DNA of 64,000 bases from Nocardiopsis metallicus (GTDB lineage: Bacteria > Actinomycetota > Actinomycetes > Streptosporangiales > Streptosporangiaceae): positions 744,001 through 808,000 of the forward strand of contig NZ_JACHDO010000001.1 in assembly GCF_014201115.1 (NCBI RefSeq), read 5' to 3'. Shown one piece after another: positions 23,595 to 32,707 of the stretch. Made by a program: the position numbers and the translations under genes. A model generated the notes under the pieces. It made no database searches. It had not been told where the DNA came from and saw only the letters and a program-made list of their open reading frames with translations. Each line of letters opens with the position of its first letter. Within the stretch, counting starts at the first letter, position 1.

Positions 23595-25394
23595 CTACTC
23601 CGCGCGCCAGCCGCCCTGGCGGTCGGCGAGGTTGAGGGCCGTGGTCACCAGCGGGACGTGACTGAAGGCCTGCGGGAAGTTGCCCACCTGGCGGCCCGCC
23701 CCGGGATCCCACTCCTCGGCGAGCAGCCCGACGTCGTTGCGCAGGGCCAGCAGCCGCTCGAACAGCTCCTTCGCCTCGTCCTGGCGGCCGATGGACAGCA
23801 GCGCGTTGGCCATCCAGAAGCTGCACGCCAGGAAGGCGCCCTCGTCGCCGGGCAGCTGGTCGGCGGAGTTCTCCAGGTCCGTGCGGTAACGCAGGACGAA
23901 GCCGTCCACCATGAGGTCCTCGCGGACCGCCTCGATGGTGCCGACCACGCGCGGGTCGTCGTAGGGGAGGAAGCCGACCTCGGGAATGAGCAGCAGGGCC
24001 GCGTCCAGCTCCTTGCTGCCGTAGTACTGGGTGAAGGTGTTGCGCTGGGGGTCGTAGCCGTACTCGCACACCTCGGCGTGGATGGTGTCGCGCAGGGCCT
24101 TCCACCGTTCGATGGGGCCCTCCTTGCCGAACTCCTCGATGCTGCGCACCGCGCGGTCGGCGGCCACCCACGCCATGACCTTGGAGTGGACGAAGTGCTG
24201 TCGGGGGCCGCGCACCTCCCACAGTCCTTCGTCGGGCTCGTCCCAGCACCACTCGAGGTAGTTGACCAGTGAGCGCTGGAGACCCCACAGGTAGTCGCCG
24301 CCCCGGATGCCCGAGCGCCGGGCCAGGTGCAGCACGTCCATGACCTCGCCGTACACGTCGAGCTGGTACTGGCCCACCGCGGCGTTGCCGATCCGGACCG
24401 GGCTGGAGTCCTCGTAGCCGGGCAGCCACTCGGCCTCCCACTCGGTGAGGCGGCGCTCGCCCCGGATGCCGTACATGATCTGCATCAGCTGGGGTTCCCC
24501 GGCCACGGAGCGCACCAGCCACTCGCGCCAGTCCCGGGCCTCGTCGGTGTACCCGGAGCGGATCAGCGCTTCGAGGGTGATGGTGGCGTCGCGCAGCCAG
24601 CAGTAGCGGTAGTCCCAGTTGCGGACCCCGCCGATCTCCTCGGGCAGCGAGGTGGTCGGCGCGGCCACGATCCCGCCGGTGGGCCGGTAGGTGAGGCCCT
24701 TGAGGGTGATGAGGGAGCGCACCACCGCTTCGCGGTAGGGGCCGTCGTAGGTGCACTGGTCCACCCACTTCTCCCAGAAGCGTTCGGTGCGGGAGAGGGC
24801 CTTCTCCGCGTCCAGGTGGTCGGACTCCTCCACCTGGGAGGGGTGCCAGGTCATCACGAACGGCACGCGCTGGCCCTCGGTGACGGCGAAGGTGGCGTCG
24901 TGGGTGAAGTTGTGGCCCTGGAGGAAGATGGGGCTGCTCAGCCAGATGGCGTCGGGTCCGGCGATGGCCACCAGCTCGGTCCCGGACCGGTGCACCCACG
25001 GCACCACGTGGCCGTAGTCGAAGCGGATGCGCATGGAGGTGCTCATCCGCACGGTCCCGCGCAGCCCCTCCACGATCCGCACGATGTGCGGGGCCCCGCC
25101 GCGCGGGGGCATGAAGTCGATGACCCGAACGGAGCCGGTCTCGGTGTCCCACTCCTGCTCGAGGATGAGGGTCTCGCCCCGGTAGTGGCGTCGGTCGGCC
25201 CGCGGCTCGCCGTCAGCGGGGCGCAGGCACCAGCTGCCGTTCTGGTCGTCGCCGAGGAGGGCGGCGAAACAGGCAGAGGAGTCGAAGTCGGGAAGACACG
25301 CCCAGTCGATGGAACCGTCCCGCCCGACCAGCGCGGCGGTCTGCATGTCGCCGATCATTGCGTAGTCTTCAATCCAGCCGGGCACGCGGCTCAC
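23595..25394 (-). CDS. Glycoside hydrolase family 15 (glucoamylase/trehalase-like)
   Basis: A ~599-residue two-domain enzyme. The N-terminal beta domain begins with the conserved IEDYAMIGDMQTAALVGRDGSIDWACLPDFDS. The (alpha/alpha)6 domain holds NWDYRYCWLRDATITLEALIRSGY and, near the C-terminus, EEWDPGAGRQVGNFPQAFSHV, where GH15 has its two catalytic carboxylates. Actinobacterial members of this group are trehalases, which is the likeliest role; glucoamylase is possible. The GTG at 25394 gives the family length; the open frame extends 108 codons upstream but that part is Arg-rich noise. Confidence 0.9.
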   Translation of the reverse strand: MSRVPGWIEDYAMIGDMQTAALVGRDGSIDWACLPDFDSSACFAALLGDDQNGSWCLRPADGEPRADRRHYRGETLILEQEWDTETGSVRVIDFMPPRGGAPHIVRIVEGLRGTVRMSTSMRIRFDYGHVVPWVHRSGTELVAIAGPDAIWLSSPIFLQGHNFTHDATFAVTEGQRVPFVMTWHPSQVEESDHLDAEKALSRTERFWEKWVDQCTYDGPYREAVVRSLITLKGLTYRPTGGIVAAPTTSLPEEIGGVRNWDYRYCWLRDATITLEALIRSGYTDEARDWREWLVRSVAGEPQLMQIMYGIRGERRLTEWEAEWLPGYEDSSPVRIGNAAVGQYQLDVYGEVMDVLHLARRSGIRGGDYLWGLQRSLVNYLEWCWDEPDEGLWEVRGPRQHFVHSKVMAWVAADRAVRSIEEFGKEGPIERWKALRDTIHAEVCEYGYDPQRNTFTQYYGSKELDAALLLIPEVGFLPYDDPRVVGTIEAVREDLMVDGFVLRYRTDLENSADQLPGDEGAFLACSFWMANALLSIGRQDEAKELFERLLALRNDVGLLAEEWDPGAGRQVGNFPQAFSHVPLVTTALNLADRQGGWRAE

Positions 25395-25818
25395 CCCCAA
25401 CACGTCGTCATTGTTTCTGCGATGGCGCGAGTCGCCCCGTTGCCACGGGGTGCTTCGCTTCTTCGCGAACCGCCGCGCGCACGCCCGTGTGCGCGCCCCG
25501 TCGGGGTCTGTCGCCCGACCCGCCTCCAGGTCGGGGCGCCGTTCGGACCCTGTCTCCCCCAGACCGCCCGCCGCTGCCTCATATCCGGGTATGTGCCCAG
25601 GTGAGGGCAGGCGTAAAGGACGGTCATGGAAAGTGTCCGAACCCGGCCCTGTGCCGTTTACCGCGGTCCTATCTTCCATGCTCTGAGCTGGCCTGGCTAC
25701 CCACGAATGCACGTGCATCTGGACGTGCGCGAGGTATGTCAGGGAATGGGTGGCTTTCTGCGGGGAGAAGTTATGACGCGGTGATCAACCGACGATGACG
25801 AGACGGCGAACCGAAGTG
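25395..25818. other. Gap between yczE-like and GH15 genes
   Basis: Upstream region of the GH15 gene. It contains a perfect 12-bp palindrome, ATGCACGTGCAT, at 25707-25718, about 310 bp before the GH15 start, a possible operator. Open frames across it are low-complexity and unsupported. No terminator could be seen directly after the yczE-like stop codon. Confidence 0.5.
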
Positions 25819-26499
25819 CTAACGGCCCGACGGAGTAGGGTTTGCCGGCGTTTCCTCGGGCATCCGCATCATCGGGAGGAACACCTGTGCCAGCGGTCCG
25901 ATCGCCACCATGAATACCACGGTCCCCACGCCCACGGTCCCGCCGAGGAGGAAGCCGGACAGCGCCACGGTCACCTCGATGAGGGTGCGGGCCAGCCGGA
26001 TCGAGAGGCCGCGCGCGGCCAGTCCGGTCATCAGTCCGTCCCGCGGCCCCGGGCCCAGCCCGACCCCGATGTAGCAGCCGCTCGCGATCCCGCAGACCAG
26101 TACGCCCGAGACCAGCAGGAGGACGCGCAGGGGGAGGGAGTCGGTCGCGGGCAGCAGCCACAGGGACACGTCGACGGACACGCCGACCATGACCACGTTG
26201 CTCAGCGTGCCCAGCCCGGCCTTCTGGCGCAGCGGGATCCACAGCAGCATCAGCAGGGCGCCGACGATCACGCTCCACGTGCCGATCGACAGTCCGGTCT
26301 GCAGGGACAGGCCCTGGTGCAGCACGTCCCAGGGCATCGCGCCCAGGTCGGAGCGGATGAGCAGGGCCCCGCTGAGACCGAACATGTACAGGCCGAGGTA
26401 GAGCTGGGCGAGGCGACGCAGTCGGGGGCGCGGTAGTACCGGGGTGATCAGCAACTGGCGGATCAGGCGTAAGCCCAGGCTCCGGGGCTGTTCGGACAC
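25819..26499 (-). CDS. YczE/YitT-family integral membrane protein
   Basis: A 226-residue protein with five to six hydrophobic spans. GLYMFGLSGALLIRSDLGAMPWDVLHQGLSLQTGLSIGTWS is the YczE signature and GCYIGVGLGPGPRDGLMTGLA is conserved in the family. The role is not established. In Bacillus, YczE lies beside YczR, a MocR-type regulator, and the same divergent pair is seen here. GTG start. Confidence 0.88.
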   Translation of the reverse strand: MSEQPRSLGLRLIRQLLITPVLPRPRLRRLAQLYLGLYMFGLSGALLIRSDLGAMPWDVLHQGLSLQTGLSIGTWSVIVGALLMLLWIPLRQKAGLGTLSNVVMVGVSVDVSLWLLPATDSLPLRVLLLVSGVLVCGIASGCYIGVGLGPGPRDGLMTGLAARGLSIRLARTLIEVTVALSGFLLGGTVGVGTVVFMVAIGPLAQVFLPMMRMPEETPANPTPSGR

Positions 26500-26557
26500 G
26501 TTCGACCTCTGCTTTCGGGCGTACCGGTTCCCAGGCCGGTGAAGTTAAAGGTGGGGT

Positions 26558-26632
26558 GATTGGATGACCAACCATCGAGGGGGCCACCTCGGTATCGTGG
26601 CTCAAACAGGGCCGGGATTGAAGAGCCAATCC
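26558..26632. promoter_or_regulatory. Paired inverted repeats between yczE-like and mocR-like genes
   Basis: GGATTG-(N6)-CAATCC at 26615-26632 is a perfect 6-bp inverted repeat, and GATTGGATGACCAACC at 26558-26573 shares the ATTGG/CCAA core. Both lie in the 174-bp divergent region and are the natural operator candidates for the MocR-type regulator, which typically binds repeated half-sites at its own promoter. Confidence 0.55.
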
Positions 26633-26673
26633 CACCAACTGGCCTGATTTGCCCCCCGACGAGGTGAAGATCC

Positions 26674-28134
26674 ATGGTGAGACAGCGCACCGACCGTCCC
26701 GGAACCGGCGGCGGAACCCGGCGGATCAACGGTCGGCTGCTCGCCCGGCTGATCGGTGAGGCCCCGGTCGAACGCCCCTACTACCTGGCGATCGCCCGTG
26801 CCGTCAGCGGGCTGGTCCTGGACGGCCGCGTCCCCACCCACACCCGGCTCCCGGCCGAACGCGATCTGGCCACCGCCCTGGGGGTGAGCCGCAACACCGT
26901 CACCGCCGCCTACGCCTGGCTGCGCGACAACAGTTTCCTGGACAGTCGGCAGGGCGCGGGCAGCTGGACGGTCCTGCCCGACTCCGCTACCCGCGGGCCC
27001 GCCCCGTTCGTGCCCGCCGCCGAACAGATCGACCTCGGCGTGGCCGCGCCCCCGGCCGTCGACGGGCTGCGCGACGCCTCCTTCCACGCCTCGGAGCAAC
27101 TGGCCGCGCACGTGGGCGGGATCGGCTACTACCCCTACGGCCTGCCCGAACTCCGCCACGCCATCGCCCGACGCTATGTCGAGCGGGGTCTGCCCACCAC
27201 CCCGGAGCAGATCTTCGTCACCAGCGGCGCCCAGCAGGGCGTCACCCTGGCCATGGACCTGTTGGTGCAGGAGGGCGACGAGGTTCTGATGGAGACGCCC
27301 ACCTACCCGCACGGCCTGGACGCGGCCCGCCGCAACGGCGCCCGCATCCGCACCACCGGAGTGACCCCGCAGGGCTGGGACATGGAGTACCTGGTGGACG
27401 CCTTCCGCCAGCGCAGACCCTCCGCGGCCTACATGATCCCGGACTTCCAGAACCCCACCGGCGCGCTCATGGACGACGACGAACGCCGGATCCTGGTCCG
27501 GGAGGCCCGGCGCGCCGGGACCCACCTCATCATCGACGAGTCCGGCGCCGAGCTAGCCATCGACTCTGGTGACCTGCCCGCCCCGGTGGCCGCGCACGAC
27601 ACCGACGGGCGGGTACTGACCGTGGGTTCGGTGGCCAAGCTGTTCTGGGGCGGGCTGCGGGTGGGATGGGTGCGCGCCACCCCGCCGATGGTCACCCGGA
27701 TCATGGCGATCCGCCAGCGCTTCGACCTTGCCGGTTCGGTGCACGACCAGCTCACCGCCACCCACCTGCTCGCCGACGTGCTGCGGATCCGCGCCGAACG
27801 CAGCCGTCAGCTGCGCCGCAACCGCGACGCGCTCCTGGTCGCGCTGCGCGAGCGCCTGCCGGACTGGCGGCCCAGTACGCCCGGTGGCGGCCTGGTGCTG
27901 TGGGCGGCCCTGCCGTACCCGGTCGCCACGTCACTGGCCGAGGTCGCGATCCGGCACGGCGTGCACCCCGCGGCCGGACCGCTGTTCGGCGCGGACGGGA
28001 CCCTGGAGCGGTACCTGCGCCTGGCCTACACCCGGCCGCCGGACGTGCTGGCCGACGCGGTGGAGCGGTTGGCCGCGGCCTACGCCGAGACCCTGGCCCA
28101 CCCCACCCAACCGCGCGGCCAGCTCTACGTCTGA
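26674..28134 (+). CDS. MocR-type regulator (GntR helix-turn-helix fused to aminotransferase fold), YczR-like
   Basis: A 486-residue fusion. Residues ~35-100 form the GntR winged HTH (LPAERDLATALGVSRNTVTAAYAWLRDNSFLDSRQGAGSW). The rest is a class I aminotransferase fold with the PLP lysine in TVGSVAKLFWGGLRVGWVR and the HLIIDESGAELA and PDFQNPTGALM segments. MocR proteins bind PLP or an aldimine and control a divergent gene, here the yczE-like transporter. ATG follows GAGGTGA with seven-base spacing. The ligand is unknown. Confidence 0.93.
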   Translation: MVRQRTDRPGTGGGTRRINGRLLARLIGEAPVERPYYLAIARAVSGLVLDGRVPTHTRLPAERDLATALGVSRNTVTAAYAWLRDNSFLDSRQGAGSWTVLPDSATRGPAPFVPAAEQIDLGVAAPPAVDGLRDASFHASEQLAAHVGGIGYYPYGLPELRHAIARRYVERGLPTTPEQIFVTSGAQQGVTLAMDLLVQEGDEVLMETPTYPHGLDAARRNGARIRTTGVTPQGWDMEYLVDAFRQRRPSAAYMIPDFQNPTGALMDDDERRILVREARRAGTHLIIDESGAELAIDSGDLPAPVAAHDTDGRVLTVGSVAKLFWGGLRVGWVRATPPMVTRIMAIRQRFDLAGSVHDQLTATHLLADVLRIRAERSRQLRRNRDALLVALRERLPDWRPSTPGGGLVLWAALPYPVATSLAEVAIRHGVHPAAGPLFGADGTLERYLRLAYTRPPDVLADAVERLAAAYAETLAHPTQPRGQLYV

Positions 28135-28164
28135 ACGGCACCCCGCCACTTCCCCCGTGACGCT

Positions 28165-28228
28165 TCTTGCTACCAGGAGCACGTTCGGCGCCTCGGGTTT
28201 CAGCGGCTCAGCGCTCCTGGTAGCAAGA
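28165..28228. terminator. Long inverted repeat between convergent genes, probable bidirectional terminator
   Basis: The 16 bases at 28165-28180 (TCTTGCTACCAGGAGC) pair perfectly with 28213-28228, with a 32-base loop. It lies 30 bp after the MocR stop and 28 bp after the lipase stop, so it can end both transcripts. The loop is large and there is no T tract, so a recombined or mobile origin is also possible. Confidence 0.6.
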
Positions 28229-28255
28229 GCACGCGAAATCGGGGGAGGCCCGGGG

Positions 28256-29077
28256 TCAGAGGGAGAAGCGGTGGGCGAAGCGGATCACCTCGCCGAGCAC
28301 CTCGTCGCGGTTGGTCTCGTTGAAGACCTCGTGCCGGGCGCCGGGGAAGATCCGCGCGGTGACGTCCTCGCCCGCCACCGCCTCGATGCCGACCTTCGTG
28401 TCGGACACCGGAACCAGCTGGTCCTCGTGCCCGTGTACCCACAGCAGGGGGAGGGAGCCCAGACTGCCCGCGCTGTTGCCCCGCTCCAGCTCGGTGAGCA
28501 GGGCGTTGACCGTGGTCCGCTTGAAGGGGCCGTGCCAGACCAGCTCGTCGGCCTCGTAGGCCTCGCCGACCGCCGGGTCCCGGGAGAGGGTGGCGGGGTC
28601 GATGGGGGCGTCGGGGATCACCTCGGCCGCGGCGAGCCGTTCGGCCGCGGTCCATCGGCCCAGGACCGGCCCGGACAGCACCAGCGCCTGCACCGAGCCC
28701 GGGTACACCTGGGCGTATCGGGTGGCGATCATGCCGCCCATGGAATGGCCGATCAGGACCAGCGGCAGGCTGCGGTAGGCGGTGCGCGCCTGGGTGAGGA
28801 CACGGTGCACGTCCTCGACCACCCCGGCGTAGTCGTCGATCAGGACCCGCTCCCCGGAGGACCCGCCGTGGCCGCGGTGGTCGGCCCCGTAGACCACCGC
28901 TCCGGCGGCGCACAGGTCCCGGGCGACCTGCTCGTAGCGGCCCAGGTGTTCGCCGTAGCCGTGCACGAGCACGGCCAGCCAGGTCGGTTCGCCCTCGGCG
29001 GGCGCCCAGGCCCGTGCCGCCAGTCTCCCGGACCCGTCCGGCCCGCCGGCCAGACCCCACTCACGTGTGCTGATCAC
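28256..29077 (-). CDS. Alpha/beta hydrolase, monoacylglycerol-lipase-like
   Basis: A 273-residue hydrolase of the Hydrolase_4 type. LAVLVHGYGEHLGRYEQVA is the oxyanion-hole strand, GHSMGGMIATRYA the nucleophile elbow with the catalytic serine, and WVHGHEDQLVP and GARHEVFNE carry the acid and the histidine. Monoglyceride lipases and lysophospholipases share this arrangement. The GTG at 29077 is chosen because AGGAGG lies nine bases upstream; the longer frame has a low-complexity extension. No signal peptide, so cytosolic. Confidence 0.9.
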   Translation of the reverse strand: MISTREWGLAGGPDGSGRLAARAWAPAEGEPTWLAVLVHGYGEHLGRYEQVARDLCAAGAVVYGADHRGHGGSSGERVLIDDYAGVVEDVHRVLTQARTAYRSLPLVLIGHSMGGMIATRYAQVYPGSVQALVLSGPVLGRWTAAERLAAAEVIPDAPIDPATLSRDPAVGEAYEADELVWHGPFKRTTVNALLTELERGNSAGSLGSLPLLWVHGHEDQLVPVSDTKVGIEAVAGEDVTARIFPGARHEVFNETNRDEVLGEVIRFAHRFSL

Positions 29078-29378
29078 CGTGTCCTGCCTCCTCGCTGCCG
29101 CTTCCGTCTGCGACGATCGGATGGTCGCCGCCGGAGTGGTCACCCTAGAACACCGGGCCCGGGGGCCGGAGGGCATCGCCTGTGTAACGATCGACGCCGC
29201 TGCCTTGGGTCAAAGGCCAGACTGGGCAGCCAACTCTCGTGTGTGCCAACGAAATATGCCAAAAGGTGTGATTAGGGCTACACACCGTGAAACTGGATCT
29301 TCTACGCTTAAGGATGGGTATCCCTCGGGTGGGTGCAATTTCGTGTACTTCCTGCTCGGCAATCTCAGACTGGAGAGG
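29078..29378. other. Upstream region of moaA
   Basis: A relatively AT-rich 300-bp promoter region shared by divergent lipase and moaA genes. It includes GGTGTG (29265-29270), ten bases, CACACC (29281-29286), a perfect 6-bp inverted repeat that could be an operator. No molybdenum-cofactor riboswitch fold could be convincingly drawn by eye. Confidence 0.45.
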
Positions 29379-30395
29379 GTGACGTCCGTGCTGGCCGACT
29401 CCTATGGCCGCGTGGCAACAGACCTGCGCGTGTCGCTCACCGACCGCTGCAACCTCAGATGTACCTACTGCATGCCCCCGGAAGGGTTGGAGTGGCTCCC
29501 CAAGGCGGAGCTGCTCACCGACGACGAACTCCTGCGCCTGATCCGCATCGGGACCACGCGGCTCGGCATCGAGGAGATCCGCTTCACCGGCGGAGAACCC
29601 CTGCTGCGTCGGGGTCTGCCGGGCCTCGTCGCCGGAAGCACCGCCCTCACGCCCCGCCCGCACACCGCGCTGACCACCAACGGGATCGGGCTCGCCCGGA
29701 TGGCACCCGCCCTGGCCGAGGCCGGACTGGACCGGGTCAACGTCTCCCTGGACACCCTCGACCCCGTCGTGTTCGAGAAGCTCGCCCGGCGCCGCCGACT
29801 CGACGACGTCCTGGAGGGGATGGCCGCCGCCGCACGCGCCGGACTCACCCCGGTCAAGGTCAACGCCGTGCTCATGCGCGACGTCAACGATCACGAGGCC
29901 GCCGACCTCCTCCGCTTCTGCGTGGAGCACGGCTACGAGCTCCGCTTCATCGAACAGATGCCCCTGGACGCCCAGCACGGCTGGCGCCGCGACACCATGA
30001 TCACCGCCGACGAGATCCTCACACGGCTGGAGGCCGAGTTCGACCTCGACCCCGCCGACACCGAAACCCGCGGCAGCGCGCCCGCGGAGCTCTTCCGTCT
30101 GCGCGGTCAGTGCTTCCCCAACGGCGAGCCCGCCACCGTGGGCGTCATCGGCTCGGTCACCCGCCCGTTCTGCGGGGCCTGCGACCGGGTCCGGCTCACC
30201 GCCGACGGCCAGATCCGCAACTGCCTCTTCGCCCGGGAGGAGTCCGACCTGCGCACGCCCCTGCGCGAGGGTGCCACCGACGACGAGATCGCCGACCGCT
30301 GGCGGGCCGCGGTCATGGCCAAGCTCCCCGGCCACGGCATCAACGACCCGAGCTTCCTCCAACCGGCCCGCCCGATGTCCGCGATCGGCGGCTGA
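29379..30395 (+). CDS. moaA: GTP 3',8-cyclase MoaA (molybdopterin biosynthesis)
   Basis: A 338-residue radical SAM enzyme making cyclic pyranopterin precursor from GTP with MoaC. The N-terminal 4Fe-4S cluster motif is Cys24, Cys28 and Cys31 (RCNLRCTYC); GGEPLLR binds SAM. The second cluster ligands are in FCGACDRVRLTADGQIRNCLF, and the protein ends in the conserved Gly-Gly needed for activity. The GTG at 29379 follows GGAGAGGG. mobA lies 1.4 kb downstream past rtcB; moaC, moeA and others are not in this window. Confidence 0.95.
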   Translation: MTSVLADSYGRVATDLRVSLTDRCNLRCTYCMPPEGLEWLPKAELLTDDELLRLIRIGTTRLGIEEIRFTGGEPLLRRGLPGLVAGSTALTPRPHTALTTNGIGLARMAPALAEAGLDRVNVSLDTLDPVVFEKLARRRRLDDVLEGMAAAARAGLTPVKVNAVLMRDVNDHEAADLLRFCVEHGYELRFIEQMPLDAQHGWRRDTMITADEILTRLEAEFDLDPADTETRGSAPAELFRLRGQCFPNGEPATVGVIGSVTRPFCGACDRVRLTADGQIRNCLFAREESDLRTPLREGATDDEIADRWRAAVMAKLPGHGINDPSFLQPARPMSAIGG

Positions 30396-30544
30396 CCCCG
30401 CGCTCCGGACCCCGCCGCGCTCGCGCGCGAACACGCCGAACCGCAATAAACCGGTTGCCTCCCCCCGGGCCCCTCTGACTTGATGTTCCGGGGCACAGAA
30501 CACGTCGGTGCCCCGGGGCTCGAACAGAAACGGGAGGTGGCCCC

Positions 30545-31732
30545 ATGTCCTACACCGAAGTACCCGGCGAGCGCGTTCCCATCCGCATGTGGGCCGACCC
30601 GGCGCAGGTCGAGTCCGCCGCCATGGACCAGCTCCGCAACGTCACCCGGATGCCCTGGACGCACGGGCTGGCCGTCATGCCCGACGTCCACTACGGCAAG
30701 GGCGCCACGGTCGGCTCGGTGATCGCCATGCGCGACGCCGTCAGCCCGGCGGCCGTGGGCGTCGACATCGGTTGCGGGATGACCGCGGTCCGCACCGGCC
30801 TGAGCGCCGAACGACTTCCCGACGACCTCGGCCCCCTGCGCTCGGCCCTGGAAGCGGCGATCCCGGTCGGCTTCAACTCCCATGACACCCCCGTCGACCC
30901 CGCCCGGATCCCCGGCCTGAAGGGCACCGGCTGGGACGGTTTCTGGGGCGGTTTCGACGACCTCGCCTCCGCCGTGCGCCCCCGCCACGAGCGCGCCCGT
31001 CGCCAGATGGGCACCCTGGGCGGCGGCAACCACTTCCTGGAGGTGTGCCTGGATGACGACGGAGCCGTCTGGCTGGTCCTGCACTCCGGCTCCCGCAACA
31101 TCGGCAAGGAGCTGGCCGACCACCACATCTCCCAGGCGCAGGCGCTGCCGCACAACCAGGACCTGCCCGACCGCGACCTCGCCGTGTTCCTGACCGGGAC
31201 CCCGGAGATGGACGCCTACCGCCGCGACTTGTTCTGGGCGCAGGACTACGCCCGCCGCAACCGTGACGTCATGATGGGCCTGGCCTGCCAGGTCCTGGCC
31301 AACCGGATCCCCGGGACCACGTTCGAACAGCGCATCTCCTGCCATCACAACTACGTGGCGGAGGAGACCTACGACGGCGTGGACGTGCTCGTCACCCGCA
31401 AGGGGGCGATCCGTGCCGGTTCAGGGGACTTCGGTGTGATTCCGGGCAGCATGGCCACCGGGACCTACATCGTGAAGGGCCTGGGCAACCCGGCCTCCTT
31501 CAACTCCGCCTCGCACGGCGCCGGACGCCGGATGAGCCGGAACAAGGCCCGCAAGACCTTCACGGAGGCCGACCTGATCGAGCAGACCAAGGGTGTGGAG
31601 TGCCGCAAGGACCGGGGCGTGGTGGACGAGATCCCGGCCGCCTACAAGGACCTGGAGTCGGTGATCGAGGCCCAGACCGACCTGGTCGAGGTGGTCGCCC
31701 ACCTGCGCCAGGTGGTGTGCGTCAAGGGCTGA
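30545..31732 (+). CDS. rtcB: RtcB-family RNA ligase
   Basis: A 395-residue RtcB, which joins 2',3'-cyclic phosphate and 5'-OH RNA ends with GTP and Mn. The metal and GMP-binding landmarks are present: VGVDIGCGM, GTLGGGNHFLEV, VLHSGSRNIGKELADHH, HHNYVAEE and SHGAGRRMSR with the guanylylated histidine. It is the shorter bacterial type. No rtcA or archease gene is adjacent. ATG follows GGGAGGTGGCCCC. It may repair tRNA or rRNA cleaved by toxins or stress nucleases. Confidence 0.94.
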   Translation: MSYTEVPGERVPIRMWADPAQVESAAMDQLRNVTRMPWTHGLAVMPDVHYGKGATVGSVIAMRDAVSPAAVGVDIGCGMTAVRTGLSAERLPDDLGPLRSALEAAIPVGFNSHDTPVDPARIPGLKGTGWDGFWGGFDDLASAVRPRHERARRQMGTLGGGNHFLEVCLDDDGAVWLVLHSGSRNIGKELADHHISQAQALPHNQDLPDRDLAVFLTGTPEMDAYRRDLFWAQDYARRNRDVMMGLACQVLANRIPGTTFEQRISCHHNYVAEETYDGVDVLVTRKGAIRAGSGDFGVIPGSMATGTYIVKGLGNPASFNSASHGAGRRMSRNKARKTFTEADLIEQTKGVECRKDRGVVDEIPAAYKDLESVIEAQTDLVEVVAHLRQVVCVKG

Positions 31733-31775
31733 GCCGGTGTGGGCGCACGCCGGGACACGGGTGCATGCTGGGGTG

Positions 31776-32363
31776 ATGGAGAACCTGCACGCCGTGGTGC
31801 TGGCCGGAGGGGCGGCGACCCGCATGGGCGGCGCCGACAAACCCGGCCTGACCGTCGCCGGACGCACCCTGCTGGAACACGTGGTCGCCACTGTTCGCGC
31901 TCACGACCCGAACGCGGGCGTGACGGTGGTCGGCCCCGAACGTGAGAGCCCCCGGGCCCGCTACGTCCGCGAGGACCCGCCCGGGGACGGCCCCGTCCCG
32001 GCCCTGCGCGCTGGGTTGTCCCAAGTGAGCGCCGCCTGGGTGGCCCTGCTCGCCGCCGACCTGCCCCACCTCAACCCGGGCCACCTCGCCGCACTGGCCG
32101 GGGCTGCCGGGGAAGGCGCGGACGCGGGTTCGGCGGGCGCCGTCTTCGTGGACGCCGGCGGCCGGGAGCAGTGGCTCACCGGGATCTGGCACACCGAGGC
32201 CCTGCGCGCCGCGCTGGCCGATTACACGGGACGCTCGCTCTACCGGTTGCTCGGCCCGCTGAAGCCCGTCCACGTGCCGCTTGCCGACGCCCCCGCCGAC
32301 TTCGACGTGGACACCCCCGAGGTCCTGGAACGCGTCCGCCGGGCCCTGGACCGGCCGGGGTGA
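31776..32363 (+). CDS. mobA: Molybdenum cofactor guanylyltransferase MobA
   Basis: A 195-residue nucleotidyltransferase that attaches GMP to molybdopterin to make the bis-MGD precursor. The N-terminal VVLAGGAATRMGGADKPGL is the MobA consensus (GG, R-MGG, DK), LLAADLPHL carries the metal-binding Asp, and DFDVDTPEVLE is the C-terminal D-x-NTPed motif. The ATG at 31776 follows GGGG. It sits 43 bp after rtcB and in the same direction, so the two are probably co-transcribed, though functionally mobA belongs with moaA. Confidence 0.92.
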   Translation: MENLHAVVLAGGAATRMGGADKPGLTVAGRTLLEHVVATVRAHDPNAGVTVVGPERESPRARYVREDPPGDGPVPALRAGLSQVSAAWVALLAADLPHLNPGHLAALAGAAGEGADAGSAGAVFVDAGGREQWLTGIWHTEALRAALADYTGRSLYRLLGPLKPVHVPLADAPADFDVDTPEVLERVRRALDRPG

Positions 32364-32707
32364 ACCGTTGCTGATTCTGTAGCCGAACATCAGCATCCCG
32401 AACATTTGTGCCCGTAGGGTCCGTGAAGGCGGCGGCCGCGCCTGCCAGGCCGGTGCTGTGGCCTCCTGTGAGTTGTCCGCCGGCCGCCCGAGCGGCCCCG
32501 CGGTGCGAGCTGGGCTGTGGTGCGGTTCGGCCGCCGGGGTCCAGGGCGAACACGAACGCCTGGACCACGTGTCCGGGACGGGCTCGAACCCCCGCTCGAC
32601 CCGCCTCTTCTGCCGCTTCTCCCCAGGCGGGAGGACCCAGGCCGCGGGCCCTGGCCTGGCGGTCCTGCACGCGGGTGGTCTGTGATGACAGAAGTAGGTG
32701 TTCGTCG
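32364..32707. other. Gap after mobA with a hairpin and a direct repeat
   Basis: TGCTGAT (32369-32375) pairs with ATCAGCA (32389-32395), a possible weak mobA terminator. CCGAACAT occurs twice (32383-32390 and 32398-32405), 15 bp apart. The rest is GC-rich with no supportable gene. Confidence 0.45.

Noticed and set aside
24327..25604. Long open frame opposite the GH15 gene
   Set aside because: A typical antisense shadow of a high-GC gene with Val/Gly/His-rich product; the GH15 protein has full family motifs.
29078..29378. Molybdenum-cofactor riboswitch before moaA
   Set aside because: Length is suitable, but no convincing multi-stem fold could be drawn; only a 6-bp inverted repeat is seen.
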